A stretch of DNA of 64,000 nt, taken from contig DAOUKT010000024.1 in NCBI GenBank assembly GCA_034421015.1, forward strand, positions 1 to 64,000. Reading direction: 5' to 3'. The position numbers and the translations under genes were made by a program. This stretch comes from DAOUJW01 sp034421015 (GTDB lineage Bacteria; Chloroflexota; Dehalococcoidia; Lucifugimonadales; UBA2985). Positions 17,873-27,543 of the stretch are shown here, piece after piece (within the stretch, counting starts at the first letter, position 1; each line of letters opens with the position of its first letter). The notes under the pieces are model-generated. The model made no database searches. It was not told the DNA's origin and worked only from the letters and a program-made list of their open reading frames with translations.

Positions 17873-19213
17873 TTACGGAAGGATTATGGAGTCGTACATG
17901 ACCTTCCCAAGCTCCGGGTACTCCAGCCCCCTCTTCCCTGCCCTCTTCTGTATCGTGTTCCTGATAATCTGGCTGATCTCTCCAAGCTCGCCGTCAGGGG
18001 TGACCGATTCAATGTAGGCGAATATCTCGTCACCAGGCGTGTTGACGAACTTCAGGAACACCTCGTACAGCGAGCTTCCCGACAGGCGGCCGTTGGCCTC
18101 AAACTCCTCCCTGAGATGGGAGAAGTCCGGGTCCATGAAGACTGCCGTCCACACCAGCAGCCTTCCTCTGGAGTAGGCTTCCGGCCCGTACAGTTCGGAA
18201 CCCTGCAGCGTCACAACGGAGTTGAGGATAGAGTCTATCTGGGAGTCCGGTACATGCCAACCTTCCGGCAGGGCTGAGGTCTCAACGCCGGTATGCTCCG
18301 CCAGGACCCTGAAGTTGGCGGCCTCAAACGCCATCGCAGTTGCTTCCGCAAAGGCCCTCCACGTCAGAATCTCATCGGGGTATTCGTTGACCTCAAGCCA
18401 CTCTCTCCACTGGTCAGGGTTGAGGACGTCATTCAGGCCGTGCCCCACCTCGTGAAACATTGTACCCAGTGCGCTCGGAAGGAGTTTATCGGCATTGACG
18501 AACATGTGTATTCCGTCTTCCTTATGCCGGCAGCACCAACCCAGGGCTGCTTTGCCTCCCGGAAATCCCTCTTCGTCAGAAACCCGCCAGTAGTCCTCCG
18601 TTGAGAGAATTCGTATCACATATCCATCCTGGGACGGAGACCGCCCGGTCAGGTGGTAGTAGGTGTTGTCAAAGAGCTCGAGCAGAAGGCCGGAGTTGTC
18701 GGCCCTTACCACCGTCCCATCGGAGCTGTAGGTTGTTGAGAACGTCTGGCGCACAGGTCTCACCGTCATGTCCAGCAGGTCCTTAAGCTCAGCCGACGAT
18801 AGGGGTTCAAATGGTATGGGCGTCGGCGTTGGTGTTGGCGTAGGGGTCGGCACAGGAGTAGGCGTTGCCGTAGCGGTGGCAGTGGGAACGGGGGTAGGCG
18901 TATGGGTCGGCAGCGGAGTTGGGACTTGGGTGGCCGTAGGCACAGGTGAAGGTGTCGGCGTGGGCGTAGGAACCGACGTTGGGACAGGCGTAGAGGTAGG
19001 AAGAGGAGTCCACGTGGGTTCAGGCGTCCAGGTGGGTTCAGGTGTCCAAGTTGGCTCAAGAGTGGACGTGGGCATGGGCGCCGGGACGAGCGTTGGAACA
19101 ACAGTCGCAGTTGGCAACGCGGCTCTGGTCGGTGGGGATGTGGGCGTTTCGGCGGTACACCCGGCAACAACCAGGCAGGCAATGACTCCGGCAAGCGCCA
19201 AGAGTGTCTTCAC
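17873..19213 (-). CDS. Lipoprotein with Pro/Thr linker and HExxH metallopeptidase-like domain
   Basis: 446 residues. The signal peptide ends in VVAGC (lipobox). A linker of about 110 residues is built of TPxPTPTP and EPTWT units, and a globular domain of about 300 residues follows. That domain has FHEVGHGLND, a candidate HExxH zinc site, and a downstream EATAMAFEA that could give the third ligand. Putative cell-surface zinc peptidase; the substrate is unknown and catalysis is inference. GTG 19213 follows GGGAG by six bases; the frame runs further 5' without support. It is transcribed divergently from the solute-binding gene. Confidence 0.72.
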   Translation of the reverse strand: MKTLLALAGVIACLVVAGCTAETPTSPPTRAALPTATVVPTLVPAPMPTSTLEPTWTPEPTWTPEPTWTPLPTSTPVPTSVPTPTPTPSPVPTATQVPTPLPTHTPTPVPTATATATPTPVPTPTPTPTPTPIPFEPLSSAELKDLLDMTVRPVRQTFSTTYSSDGTVVRADNSGLLLELFDNTYYHLTGRSPSQDGYVIRILSTEDYWRVSDEEGFPGGKAALGWCCRHKEDGIHMFVNADKLLPSALGTMFHEVGHGLNDVLNPDQWREWLEVNEYPDEILTWRAFAEATAMAFEAANFRVLAEHTGVETSALPEGWHVPDSQIDSILNSVVTLQGSELYGPEAYSRGRLLVWTAVFMDPDFSHLREEFEANGRLSGSSLYEVFLKFVNTPGDEIFAYIESVTPDGELGEISQIIRNTIQKRAGKRGLEYPELGKVMYDSIILP

Positions 19214-19348
19214 CGGTTGCTCCCGATTTGACTGCGCCAATACCTCACCCCAAGAGAACTCCGACAGGTCATACGCCACCATATTAGTCCAGGCCGCGCA
19301 GTGGAGTCCAGAACTCAGGCATACGGCGACATCGCGCTCTCCCAGGCC

Positions 19349-19377
19349 TTGACACTCTCTCAATCGCTACTTAGTAT
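19349..19377 (+). promoter_or_regulatory. Sigma-70-type promoter for the family-5 binding protein gene
   Basis: TTGACA at 19349-19354, a 17-base spacer, then TAGTAT at 19372-19377. The start point should lie near 19384-19386, only a few bases before GTG 19387, so the message would be leaderless or nearly so. Confidence 0.65.
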
Positions 19378-19386
19378 TACGACACA

Positions 19387-21360
19387 GTGTATGGAACGTT
19401 CGGAAATACGGCGCGTCTGCCGGCCCTAGGGCGCGGCCTCTTCGCTATAGCGGTCCTTTCCATGCTCCTGCTGGCGGCCTGCACCGAAGAGGCAGAACCC
19501 ACGCCAACCGAGCGGCCCACTGCAACTGCCGCCCCCACCGCCACTACACCACCCGCGCCGGTGGAGCAACCCACATCTGCTCCACAGCCCACGCCTACCG
19601 AGCGGCCCACTGCGACGCCTCAACCGTCTCCCACGTCCACCCCTCCACCCGAGCCGGGCATGGTGGAAAGACTCAGGCAGAACGCTGAGAGCTTCCAGTA
19701 CACCGTGGGCAAGAGGGGCGGAAGCCTGACCTTCGCCACTATCTCGGAGCCCCTTACCCTCAATCTCGCCATCTCAAACGACGCCGGGTCGTCCGGTGTT
19801 CTGGGATACCTCTTTGAAGGGCTGACCGAGACCTCGTGGTTGAATGACCAGGTTGAGCCGGCCCTGGCGGAATCCTGGGAAACCTCGGACGACGGCCTGA
19901 CGTGGACTTTTCGCATCCGCCCGGACGTGACCTGGCACGACGGGGAGCCCTTCACGGCCCAAGACGTGGACTTCACCTTCAACCGCATCATCTACAACCA
20001 GGACATTCCGGCCAGCAGCCGTGCGGCGTTCACCTTCCGCTACCTGAACGAGGAGACAGGCACGTGGCAGGAGTCGCCCATGACGGTAACGGCACTGGAC
20101 GACTACACCGTCCAGTGTGTGCTGCCCGTGCCCTTTGCCCCGTTTCTCCGCTCAATGGGCACCTCTATCTACCCGAAGCATATCCTGGAAGCCAGCGTTG
20201 ACGACGGCACATTCACCTCCACCTGGGACATAGACACGGACCCGTCGGAGGTGATTGGCACCGGGCCGTTCACCATCGGGAGCTACGTGCCGGGCGAGCG
20301 CGTGGTGCTGCAGCGCAACCCCAACTACTGGCTCCAGGACGCCCTTGGCAACTCCCTGCCCTACCTGGAGCAGATAGTCCGCATCATTGTCCCCGACTTC
20401 GAAGCCGATCTCGCCAGTTTCCTGGACGGCGAGTCGGACACCTACGGCGTGCTGGGAGAGGACCTCCCTCAGCTGGAGCCGCTTCAGGAGGACGGGAACT
20501 TTACCATATACAGGCGGGGGCCCGCTTTCGGGACGACGTTCCTGGGCTTCAACATGAACCCCGGCGAGATCGGCCCTACGGCGCCCTTCGTCGCCCCTGA
20601 GAAGCTGGAGTGGTTCCGCAACACCCGGTTCCGCCAGGCTGTCGCCCACAGCATCGACAAGGACGCCATCATCAACGATGTCCACTTCGGTGAGGCTTAT
20701 CCCCAGTGGTCCTCCGTAAGCCCGGCGGCCGGCGACTTCCACAACCCGAACGTTCGGAGGTATGAGTACGACTTGGACAAAGCCAACGAAATCCTGGATG
20801 GCCTGGGCTGGGTGGACACCAACGGGGACGGGGTGCGGGAGGACGCCGACGGCAACGAGATCAGGTTTACTTTGATTACAAACACGGGCAACAGCGTGCG
20901 GGAGAGGGTGGGTGAAATTGTCAGCCGGAGGATGGCGGACATAGGCCTGGGTGTGGACTACCAGCTGGTTGAGTTTGGAGACCTGGTCTTCAGTCTGACC
21001 GTCTCCTACGACTGGGAGGCCATGATAGTGGGCTTCACCGGAGGGCCGGACCCGTACAGCGGCATCAGCTTCTGGCACAGCAGTGAAGGTCTGCACCTGT
21101 GGTACCCGTACCAGACGGAGCCCGCGACGGAGTGGGAAGCCGAAATAGACGATCTGTACGTCAAGGCCAGCCAGGAGCTTGACCACGAAAAGCGCGTGAG
21201 CTACTACCACCGCGCCCAGGAGATCGCCGCGGAGAACGTGCCGGTCATTTACACAACCCTATCCGAGAGACTTTCCGCAACGCGCAACGTCTTCGGCAAT
21301 TTGACGCCCACCCTCTACGGACTGTGGGACATCCGCTACCTGTTCCGCACTGACATCTAG
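19387..21360 (+). CDS. ABC transporter substrate-binding lipoprotein, family 5 (peptide/opine type)
   Basis: 657 residues. The signal peptide has lipobox LLLAAC near residue 32, then a Thr/Pro linker to about residue 90, then an SBP_bac_5 domain (TWHDGEPFTAQDVDFTFNRI is the family signature). It captures oligopeptides, nickel chelates or sugars outside the membrane; the ligand is not predictable. GTG 19387 has no Shine-Dalgarno, but a strong promoter ends 10 nt before it, consistent with leaderless translation. No permease or ATPase is adjacent; two DppB-like permeases lie 30 kb away at 50-52 kb and may or may not be partners. Confidence 0.9.
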   Translation: MYGTFGNTARLPALGRGLFAIAVLSMLLLAACTEEAEPTPTERPTATAAPTATTPPAPVEQPTSAPQPTPTERPTATPQPSPTSTPPPEPGMVERLRQNAESFQYTVGKRGGSLTFATISEPLTLNLAISNDAGSSGVLGYLFEGLTETSWLNDQVEPALAESWETSDDGLTWTFRIRPDVTWHDGEPFTAQDVDFTFNRIIYNQDIPASSRAAFTFRYLNEETGTWQESPMTVTALDDYTVQCVLPVPFAPFLRSMGTSIYPKHILEASVDDGTFTSTWDIDTDPSEVIGTGPFTIGSYVPGERVVLQRNPNYWLQDALGNSLPYLEQIVRIIVPDFEADLASFLDGESDTYGVLGEDLPQLEPLQEDGNFTIYRRGPAFGTTFLGFNMNPGEIGPTAPFVAPEKLEWFRNTRFRQAVAHSIDKDAIINDVHFGEAYPQWSSVSPAAGDFHNPNVRRYEYDLDKANEILDGLGWVDTNGDGVREDADGNEIRFTLITNTGNSVRERVGEIVSRRMADIGLGVDYQLVEFGDLVFSLTVSYDWEAMIVGFTGGPDPYSGISFWHSSEGLHLWYPYQTEPATEWEAEIDDLYVKASQELDHEKRVSYYHRAQEIAAENVPVIYTTLSERLSATRNVFGNLTPTLYGLWDIRYLFRTDI

Positions 21361-21399
21361 TCCTGAGACAAGCTCAGGCGTCAGTGATTTCAGTCACTA

Positions 21400-21428
21400 T
21401 TGACACGCACTATCGGTTTAGCTAGTCT
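21400..21428 (+). promoter_or_regulatory. Candidate promoter for the DUF502 gene
   Basis: TTGACA at 21400-21405, a 17-base spacer, and TAGTCT at 21423-21428. It would give a leader of about 120 nt before TTG 21556. Confidence 0.45.
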
Positions 21429-21555
21429 TTGAACAGTTAGCGTTGTCGCAGTTCCGCACGGCGTTCGCGCTCGAACGGCAGAAACCGCCAACAAGCGAAT
21501 TGGCGACCACATACGGCGGCTTGCCACAGAGCGGACCAGGTTAGGAGCGTGTCAC

Positions 21556-22278
21556 TTGAGCAGTTCCAATCAATCGCGGCCGGAAGAAGAGGAAGAGCAG
21601 GAGAAGAAACCCAACATCCTCGCCCGCTTCGACCGCCACATGCAGGGTAGGACTATGGCGGGATTGCTCGGACTCCTGCCCCTCCTTGCAACAGTCGTCG
21701 TCATCCTCTTCTTCGTAGGTCACGCAGACAGCCTGGTCAGACCCCTGCCCTTTGTATCCGGGCAACCCTGGGACTTCCCGGGCATCGGAATCATCGCCCT
21801 GTTCTTCCTGTTCTATTTTGTGGGGCTCATTGTACTCATCCCGCCGGGACGCAAGCTGATCGACGCACTGGACTTTGTCCTTGCCCGGATGCCAATAGTG
21901 AAGACCATTTTTGGCGTCTCCAAGCAGGCGACCACAGCCCTGACGTCTCAGTACAACTTCAGCAGGGTTGTTTTTGTGGAGTGGCCCAGAGAGGGCATGG
22001 TGGCGATGGGCTTTGTTACCGGCCGCGTCTTCTCCCACGACGGGGAATCCTCCGTAGCAGTGGTGTACATTCCCACCGTGCCCAACCCCACGTCCGGCAA
22101 CATGGCCTTTGTGCCGGAGGACGACGTCATAGAAACGGATCTGGGAGTTGAAGCGGCAATGAAGCTGATATTCTCCGGCGGAATAGTCCTGCCGGACTCC
22201 ATAAGCATGGCCAGGGTGCCCAGAGAACCGGAGGACGCACAGCAGGGTCTGACCGGCCGGTTCCACGTGGAACGCTAG
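21556..22278 (+). CDS. DUF502 family membrane protein
   Basis: 240 residues. The acidic start (EEEEEQEKKP) is followed by two membrane helices (about 35-55 and 75-96) and a soluble C-terminal domain with family features VFVEWPREGMVAMGFVTG and YIPTVPNPTSGNMAFVP. DUF502 proteins are widespread and uncharacterised. TTG 21556 follows AGGAG by eight bases. It is monocistronic and converges on the histidine kinase gene. Confidence 0.88.
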   Translation: MSSSNQSRPEEEEEQEKKPNILARFDRHMQGRTMAGLLGLLPLLATVVVILFFVGHADSLVRPLPFVSGQPWDFPGIGIIALFFLFYFVGLIVLIPPGRKLIDALDFVLARMPIVKTIFGVSKQATTALTSQYNFSRVVFVEWPREGMVAMGFVTGRVFSHDGESSVAVVYIPTVPNPTSGNMAFVPEDDVIETDLGVEAAMKLIFSGGIVLPDSISMARVPREPEDAQQGLTGRFHVER

Positions 22279-22347
22279 AACAGCCAGCGATTTCCGGGCT
22301 GGTCAGCGTATAGGAAATTGGACTACCAGTCGGAGCGTACCAGGGGA

Positions 22348-24576
22348 CTAGTCCTGAACTGCCTCCGGTTCCGGTTCCGGTTCCGCCTGATTCTCGGACT
22401 CCTGCTCCTGCCCGTCACCAACGCCGCCATCCTCCATTGGGCCTCCAGTCAGCACCAGCGGCAGTCGGATTATCATCTCCGTAAACTCGCCCTTCGATGA
22501 AGTGGCGCTGATTGCCCCGCCGTGCTGCCGGATAATGTCGCTGGAGATGGCAAGTCCAAGCCCGGTGCCCTGGTCTGTGGGTTTGGTGGTGAAGAACGGG
22601 TTGAATATCTTGTCGATAACGTCGTCGGGTATCCCGTCACCATTGTCACGTATCGTGACCTCAACCTGGTCCCCCTTGAGCCGCGTAGTCAGCCAGACTG
22701 TTGGGTAGTACACCTCTGCGCCATTCCCGGCCTCCACCCTTGCCATCCGCTTCTCATGGGTGGCATAGCATGAGTTGCTGACCATGTTCAGGAAGACGCG
22801 TCCAAGGTCCTGAGGGACCACCTCCAAATCGCCCACGTCAGAGTCAAGGTCCATCTGAAGGTCAAGCTGGAACTCAGGGTTCGTGGCTCTTGCGCTGTGA
22901 TAGGCCAGCTTTGAGTATTCATCCACCAACCCGTTGATGTTGGCTGCCCGGCGCTCTCCCGAGCCTCTGCCCATCATCAGCATATCGTTTACGATGCGGT
23001 TGGCTCTGCCCCCGTGGCTTCTGATGCGCTCCAGGTTGCTGCTGAGGTCCTGGGAAATATCCTGGATGAGGCCCCTTTGCTCTGAGTCTATGCTCTCACC
23101 GCTCTCATCCAGGATCTCGTTCAGCTCCGTGAGTAGCTCCTCAGAGACCTCCGAGAAGTTGTTGACGAAGTTCAGAGGATTCCTGATCTCGTGGGCCACG
23201 CCGGCTGTCAGCTCACCAAGGGCGGCCAGCTTCTCTCGCATTACAATCTGGTCCTGGGCCCTTTGCAGGTCGGCCAGGACGCTCTCCAGTTCGTCGTTCT
23301 TGGACTGCAGCTCCTGGGCCAGCTGCTCCACCAGGTTCAATCGCTGCACCTCCAGGGCGTGCTGGCGGAATATCTCCAGTGCGGCGGCCATGTCCGCCAC
23401 CTCGTCCCTCCCTCCAATCTGGACCTGGGACTCCAGGTCTCCCCTGGCCATACGCCGCATCCATTCGGACAGCAATCCCAGCCGGCGAAGGAGGACTCGC
23501 CCAACGAACTGCCAGGCAATCAGCAGAGCGCCGGCCACGCTGCTTGCGCTGATGGCGAGCAGCAGGGTACGGCCCGTCAGAATGGCCTGGGTAGACGCCT
23601 CCGTGGCTCCCTGGACGCTGATGTTGGCCGCGCTGACCAGGCCGTCCACCTCGTTCACCAGGTCCACGGCTATTCTGTTGTTCGCATCAAGCAGGGTCCG
23701 CTGTCTATCAAGAATCGCCAGTTCCTGGGCGCGCAGGTCAAACCCGTTCCCCTCGCCCATGCCAAGATTGAACAGCCACGTGAAGATGGGAGCAAACACT
23801 GCGCGCACCTGGTTGTCCTGGAGTACCGCCACCCTGCGGTCGATCTGCCCCGCAATGGCCTCAAAGCGCTCGCGAAGCGGCTCTATGAGAGGGGCCTCAG
23901 TAACGCTGAAGGCGCTGACAAGCAGCTGGGTGGCAACGTTGGCATCCGCCTGGATCTCAGCAAGGTTGCGATAGAGGCTCACCTCGTCCGCCGAGAAATA
24001 GAAATCCGGATTGGCAGGTGGCTCGTCCTGACTTCTGTAGCCGGTCATAGTGTAGAAATACTGGTTGTCCACCGCCGGGACCACCGTGGCGTCAAGCCTG
24101 GTGTTGACGGTGTTGAGCTGCTCTCTTACGTCCTCTCTACTTTCCGCTACCACGAACAGCTCGTTCATGGACTCAGTCAGGAGGTCTATGTTGAGGACAA
24201 CCGAGTTTGCGTAGTCACGGATCATCTGGACTCGCTCTTCCTCAGTGCCCCTGGACGCCAGGGATTCAATCTCGGCCTCAAGGGCCGTATGAGACTCCGT
24301 AATGAGCTCAGCGGCCTCCTCAAGATCTTCGGAGTTGGTTGCCGTTGTAAGCCGCGGGGCGGCCGTCACAAGCGTGTTGCTGAGCTGTGCAATGCTGAAC
24401 GCCTGCACAAGGTCCGGCACGCTCCCCTCGTTCACCCTGCTCTGCACTTCGCCAACTCGGTTGAAGGAGAACCAGCCAACGAGACTGGCTGCCACCGTCA
24501 GGGCAACCGCGGCTCCAATTACCACGTACAGCTGGGTGGAAATGCGGAACCGTAGAGCAAAGAACCGGCCAATCAT
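22348..24576 (-). CDS. Membrane sensor histidine kinase with HAMP domain
   Basis: 742 residues. TM1 is about 15-37, a long extracytoplasmic helical sensor runs to about 340, TM2 is near 345-365, and then come HAMP and a coiled coil. The phospho-acceptor is GVAHEIRNPLNFV (H box). The ATPase has NMVSNSCYA (N), DNGDGIPDD (G1), FFTTK (F) and GTGLGLAIS (G2). The C-terminus is an acidic tail. The start overlaps the stop of the upstream binding-protein gene by 4 nt (ATGA), so the two are tightly coupled, and the binding protein is a likely ligand-presenting partner for the sensor domain. It is the last gene of the five-gene signalling operon. Confidence 0.93.
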   Translation of the reverse strand: MIGRFFALRFRISTQLYVVIGAAVALTVAASLVGWFSFNRVGEVQSRVNEGSVPDLVQAFSIAQLSNTLVTAAPRLTTATNSEDLEEAAELITESHTALEAEIESLASRGTEEERVQMIRDYANSVVLNIDLLTESMNELFVVAESREDVREQLNTVNTRLDATVVPAVDNQYFYTMTGYRSQDEPPANPDFYFSADEVSLYRNLAEIQADANVATQLLVSAFSVTEAPLIEPLRERFEAIAGQIDRRVAVLQDNQVRAVFAPIFTWLFNLGMGEGNGFDLRAQELAILDRQRTLLDANNRIAVDLVNEVDGLVSAANISVQGATEASTQAILTGRTLLLAISASSVAGALLIAWQFVGRVLLRRLGLLSEWMRRMARGDLESQVQIGGRDEVADMAAALEIFRQHALEVQRLNLVEQLAQELQSKNDELESVLADLQRAQDQIVMREKLAALGELTAGVAHEIRNPLNFVNNFSEVSEELLTELNEILDESGESIDSEQRGLIQDISQDLSSNLERIRSHGGRANRIVNDMLMMGRGSGERRAANINGLVDEYSKLAYHSARATNPEFQLDLQMDLDSDVGDLEVVPQDLGRVFLNMVSNSCYATHEKRMARVEAGNGAEVYYPTVWLTTRLKGDQVEVTIRDNGDGIPDDVIDKIFNPFFTTKPTDQGTGLGLAISSDIIRQHGGAISATSSKGEFTEMIIRLPLVLTGGPMEDGGVGDGQEQESENQAEPEPEPEAVQD

Positions 24577-25865
24577 GCCCCGGTATCCTCCAATTCGTCA
24601 TCCTCTTCGTTGGCCTCCCTGAGGGAGGTTACCGGATTGAAGCTGGCGTCCGGCCCGATAACCGTCATAAATACGCTGTCTGATCCCTGGTTATCGCCCC
24701 TCCCGTAGCGTAGCTGGAAACCGTCGATGTCAATAACGGAGGCGCCCCGCAGACTCTCCAGAAAACACTCTCGAGTGAGGTCGGCGCCGCACTCCTGCAG
24801 GCCCGCTATGGCGAGGCGACCTGCAATATAGCCCTCCAGAGAGCCATAAGAAGGAACGCCCGCCGGCGCAAAGTCGACGAGAGCGCGCATATAGGAAGCC
24901 ACGACGGGTATGGAGTCGTCATTGGGAGACGGCACAACCTGGGCCACAAACACCCCGATGCCATCGGAGCCCAGTTCCTCGGCCAGTGCGCTGCTTCCAA
25001 CGAAGGAGAGAGTCATAAAGACGGGGTCCATTCCAAGCTGCAACGCCCATGATATCACACTGGCAACGGGTTCGTACGCCCCTATCAGGACGACGGCCTC
25101 CGGCTCGCCGTCTCTCAGGTCGAGCACCGCGGTCTTCACCGCTGTAGTGTTTCGAGGGTACACGCCTATTGCCACGGGCTCCATGCCCCTCCTGTCCAGG
25201 GCAAGCTGCACGCCAAGATAGCCCGCCTGCCCAAAGGAGTCGTCCTGGTGCAGCACAGCAACCCGGGTGAAGCCAAGGTCGTCCACCAGCTGCCTGACCA
25301 TCTCCTCCGTTTCCTGGAAGTAAGAGGCCCGCAGGTTCACCACGTTGGTCAGCTCCGGGACCCGGAGGAATGCCGCTCCCGTAAACGGCGCTATGTAGGG
25401 TACGCCATCCTCCACCGTAAGGGGGGTGGCCGACCGCGAAGTCGGGGTGCCCACAGCGCCGATGAGGGCAAAGACCTTCCGCTCATTTATGAGCTCCAGG
25501 GTGTTTGCTATCGCCATTTCCGGCTCATAGGCGTCGTCAAGGGACACCAGCTCCAGCTCGCGCCCATAGACGCCGCCGTTCTTGTTGGCCTCGTGGAAGG
25601 CGACCCTGATACCCAGCCGCATCTCGGTTCCCAGCTCCTGGGCCGGGCCGCTGAACGCGGCGGACTGCCCGAAGAGGACGTGATTGTCAGATACCCCGGG
25701 CTCGGTCGGGTCTACGGTGGGGGTTGGAGATGGTATCGCGGTTGGGGGAGTCTCTGTGACATCCACTTCCTCGAAGAGAGTGCAACCAGCCAGAAGCGCC
25801 GGCGCGGCCAGCGCAAGCGCAACCCAGGCCAATCCTCGACGCAGCGAGGCTGCCACCGGGCCCAT
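24573..25865 (-). CDS. Branched-chain amino acid/urea-type periplasmic-binding lipoprotein
   Basis: 430 residues. Lipobox ALLAGC near residue 27, a short Pro/Thr linker, then a type I periplasmic-binding fold (VLFGQSAAFSGPAQELG, LIGAVGTPTSRSATPL, VAVLHQDDSFGQAGYLG), as in LivK/UrtA receptors. There are no transporter genes around it. It sits between a switch kinase gene and the histidine kinase, so its role is most likely sensing, in the way TorT works with TorS or LuxP with LuxQ. ATG 25865 abuts the preceding stop codon. Confidence 0.88.
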   Translation of the reverse strand: MGPVAASLRRGLAWVALALAAPALLAGCTLFEEVDVTETPPTAIPSPTPTVDPTEPGVSDNHVLFGQSAAFSGPAQELGTEMRLGIRVAFHEANKNGGVYGRELELVSLDDAYEPEMAIANTLELINERKVFALIGAVGTPTSRSATPLTVEDGVPYIAPFTGAAFLRVPELTNVVNLRASYFQETEEMVRQLVDDLGFTRVAVLHQDDSFGQAGYLGVQLALDRRGMEPVAIGVYPRNTTAVKTAVLDLRDGEPEAVVLIGAYEPVASVISWALQLGMDPVFMTLSFVGSSALAEELGSDGIGVFVAQVVPSPNDDSIPVVASYMRALVDFAPAGVPSYGSLEGYIAGRLAIAGLQECGADLTRECFLESLRGASVIDIDGFQLRYGRGDNQGSDSVFMTVIGPDASFNPVTSLREANEEDDELEDTGA

Positions 25866-26282
25866 TTAACCCCTGCGGGCGACCAGCGTCAGATGATTCT
25901 TCCCCTGCTCTCGCCTGTAGCTCATTTCGTCCATAGTGGTGCGCACTATATGGAGACCCAGACCACCAACGCGCCTGTCTTCAACAGACGACTCAATGTC
26001 AGCCTTGGGAGCATCGTTCACGGGATCAAAGGGCCTGCCGTCATCCACCACTTCAATGGTGACGGCATCTTCCTCCGAGGTTACGACTATATCGATCTCG
26101 TGGACGCCTTCATCGTGACCGTAGTCAATGATGTTGAGTCCCAGTTCCTCAAGGACCAGGTTCACTTTGAAGACAAGGTCGAAGGGCCAATCCTCTCTAG
26201 CCCCCATATCTTCAACAAAGGTAGCGATATTCTTCAGCTCGTCGCGGCTGGTTGTTACGGTCAGGGATGCCTTCTCGCTCAC
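25866..26282 (-). CDS. Anti-sigma-factor-type serine kinase (RsbW/SpoIIAB-like ATPase)
   Basis: 138-residue GHKL ATPase. The N box is in NLVLEELGLNIIDYG, G1 is VVDDGRPFDP, and G2 is VGGLGLHIVR. Such kinases phosphorylate a STAS antagonist and can hold a sigma factor or another target. GTG 26282 overlaps the upstream stop as GTGA, and its own stop touches the binding-protein start. The natural substrate is the STAS protein encoded first in the operon. No sigma factor gene is present, so the output target is unknown. Confidence 0.9.
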   Translation of the reverse strand: MSEKASLTVTTSRDELKNIATFVEDMGAREDWPFDLVFKVNLVLEELGLNIIDYGHDEGVHEIDIVVTSEEDAVTIEVVDDGRPFDPVNDAPKADIESSVEDRRVGGLGLHIVRTTMDEMSYRREQGKNHLTLVARRG

Positions 26283-27448
26283 TTTTCACCCCTGAGAATT
26301 ATGAGGCAGGTGGCGTCATCGAATTGGGGAGTGTCGCCTGCAAAGTCATACATATCATCGAAGATCTTCTCAACGGCCTCCTTGGCGCTGCGAGCGGGCG
26401 CGCCCTCGAACACCTTCTGAAGCCGCTCCACGCCGAACTGCTCGCCTTCGGCATTCAGGGCCTCGACCACGCCGTCCGTGTACATCACAACGCACTCCCC
26501 GGGGTTGAGGGCTATTCTGTCCTCTGCGTAGTCCAGATCGGGCCACAGCGCAAGGGCAACTCCCCCTGTCAGCGGCATAAGGCTGGAGCTCCCGTCCGCC
26601 AGAACATGAAGCGGAGGGTTGTGGCCTCCGTTGGAGTAGATGAAGATGCCCGTCTCAGGATCGTACTCCGCATAGAACACGGTGACGAACATGGCGGTCT
26701 CATTGTCGTCAGACAGGAGGTTGTTCACCTCGTGAAGGACTTCGCCGGGGCCGGCGCTGCCGATGGCCGCGCCCTTCATCAGCGTACGGCTGGACATCAT
26801 GAACAGGGCCGCAGGGACTCCCTTGTCGGAGACGTCCGCAACGGAGACCCCTATCTTCCCGTTCTCCAAGCGGATAACGTCGAAGAAGTCCCCTCCCACG
26901 TTGCGCGCCGGGTCCATGCTGCCATAGACCTGGTACCCTTCGCCGGACGGGAACTGGTTGGGAAGAATCGACTGCTGCATCTTGCTGGCAACGTCCAGCT
27001 CGTTCTGCAGAGCCACCAGCTTGTCCCGGGACGAAAGAGCCTCGCGCCAGTCCGCAACGTGCTGCAGGGTGCGCTCTATCGTTACCTGAAGGTCCTCAAA
27101 GTCAAGGGGCTTGGTAACGAAATCGAATGCTCCCCTGTTCATGGCGGTCCGAATGTTCTTCATATCCCCGTATGCGGATATGATGACTGCCCGCAGGTTG
27201 GGGTCAACCGCCGGTATCTGCTCAAGGAGGGTGAGACCGTCCATCTGGGGCATATTGATGTCAGAGAGCACCATGTCTATGCCCTCTATCCGATTCAGTT
27301 GCTCCAGGGCCTCTATGCCGTTATGCGCAAAGAGGAACTCATAGCGTCCGGCGCGAATGCTGCGCCTCATGCGCTGCAACATCAGCGGTTCAAGGTCAGT
27401 TTCGTCGTCGACAACCAGAATCTTGTAGGGTCTATCGGATGTGGTCAA
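26279..27448 (-). CDS. Response regulator with PP2C/SpoIIE-type phosphatase output
   Basis: 389 residues. A receiver domain (ILVVDDETD, phospho-Asp in VLSDINMPQMDG, Lys in FVTKPLDF) spans 1-125, a helical linker follows, and a PPM/SpoIIE serine phosphatase runs from about 155 to the end (GGDFFDVIRL, SVADVSDKGVPAALFM, SNGGHNPPL, YTDGVVEALN, FDDATCLII). It would dephosphorylate the STAS protein when its receiver is phosphorylated. TTG 27448 follows GAGGGG at five bases. It is 95 nt downstream of the STAS gene and overlaps the kinase gene by 4 nt. Confidence 0.93.
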   Translation of the reverse strand: MTTSDRPYKILVVDDETDLEPLMLQRMRRSIRAGRYEFLFAHNGIEALEQLNRIEGIDMVLSDINMPQMDGLTLLEQIPAVDPNLRAVIISAYGDMKNIRTAMNRGAFDFVTKPLDFEDLQVTIERTLQHVADWREALSSRDKLVALQNELDVASKMQQSILPNQFPSGEGYQVYGSMDPARNVGGDFFDVIRLENGKIGVSVADVSDKGVPAALFMMSSRTLMKGAAIGSAGPGEVLHEVNNLLSDDNETAMFVTVFYAEYDPETGIFIYSNGGHNPPLHVLADGSSSLMPLTGGVALALWPDLDYAEDRIALNPGECVVMYTDGVVEALNAEGEQFGVERLQKVFEGAPARSAKEAVEKIFDDMYDFAGDTPQFDDATCLIILRGEK

Positions 27449-27543
27449 TTTAGCCCCTCAATTCCCTCAGCCACGAATTAGCATCAGTCAAGACAAACCT
27501 CCCGGTCTGCCAGTGGCCGGCCACTCGCTGAGTGCGCTGCGAT

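Noticed and set aside
17561..18017. Three overlapping plus-strand frames behind amt
   Set aside because: They run through the hairpin repeat element; proteins such as AKAGIYF-type peptides are known translations of such repeats.
20152..21210. Minus-strand 352-codon frame opposite the family-5 binding protein
   Set aside because: Antisense shadow; the plus frame has the SBP signature.
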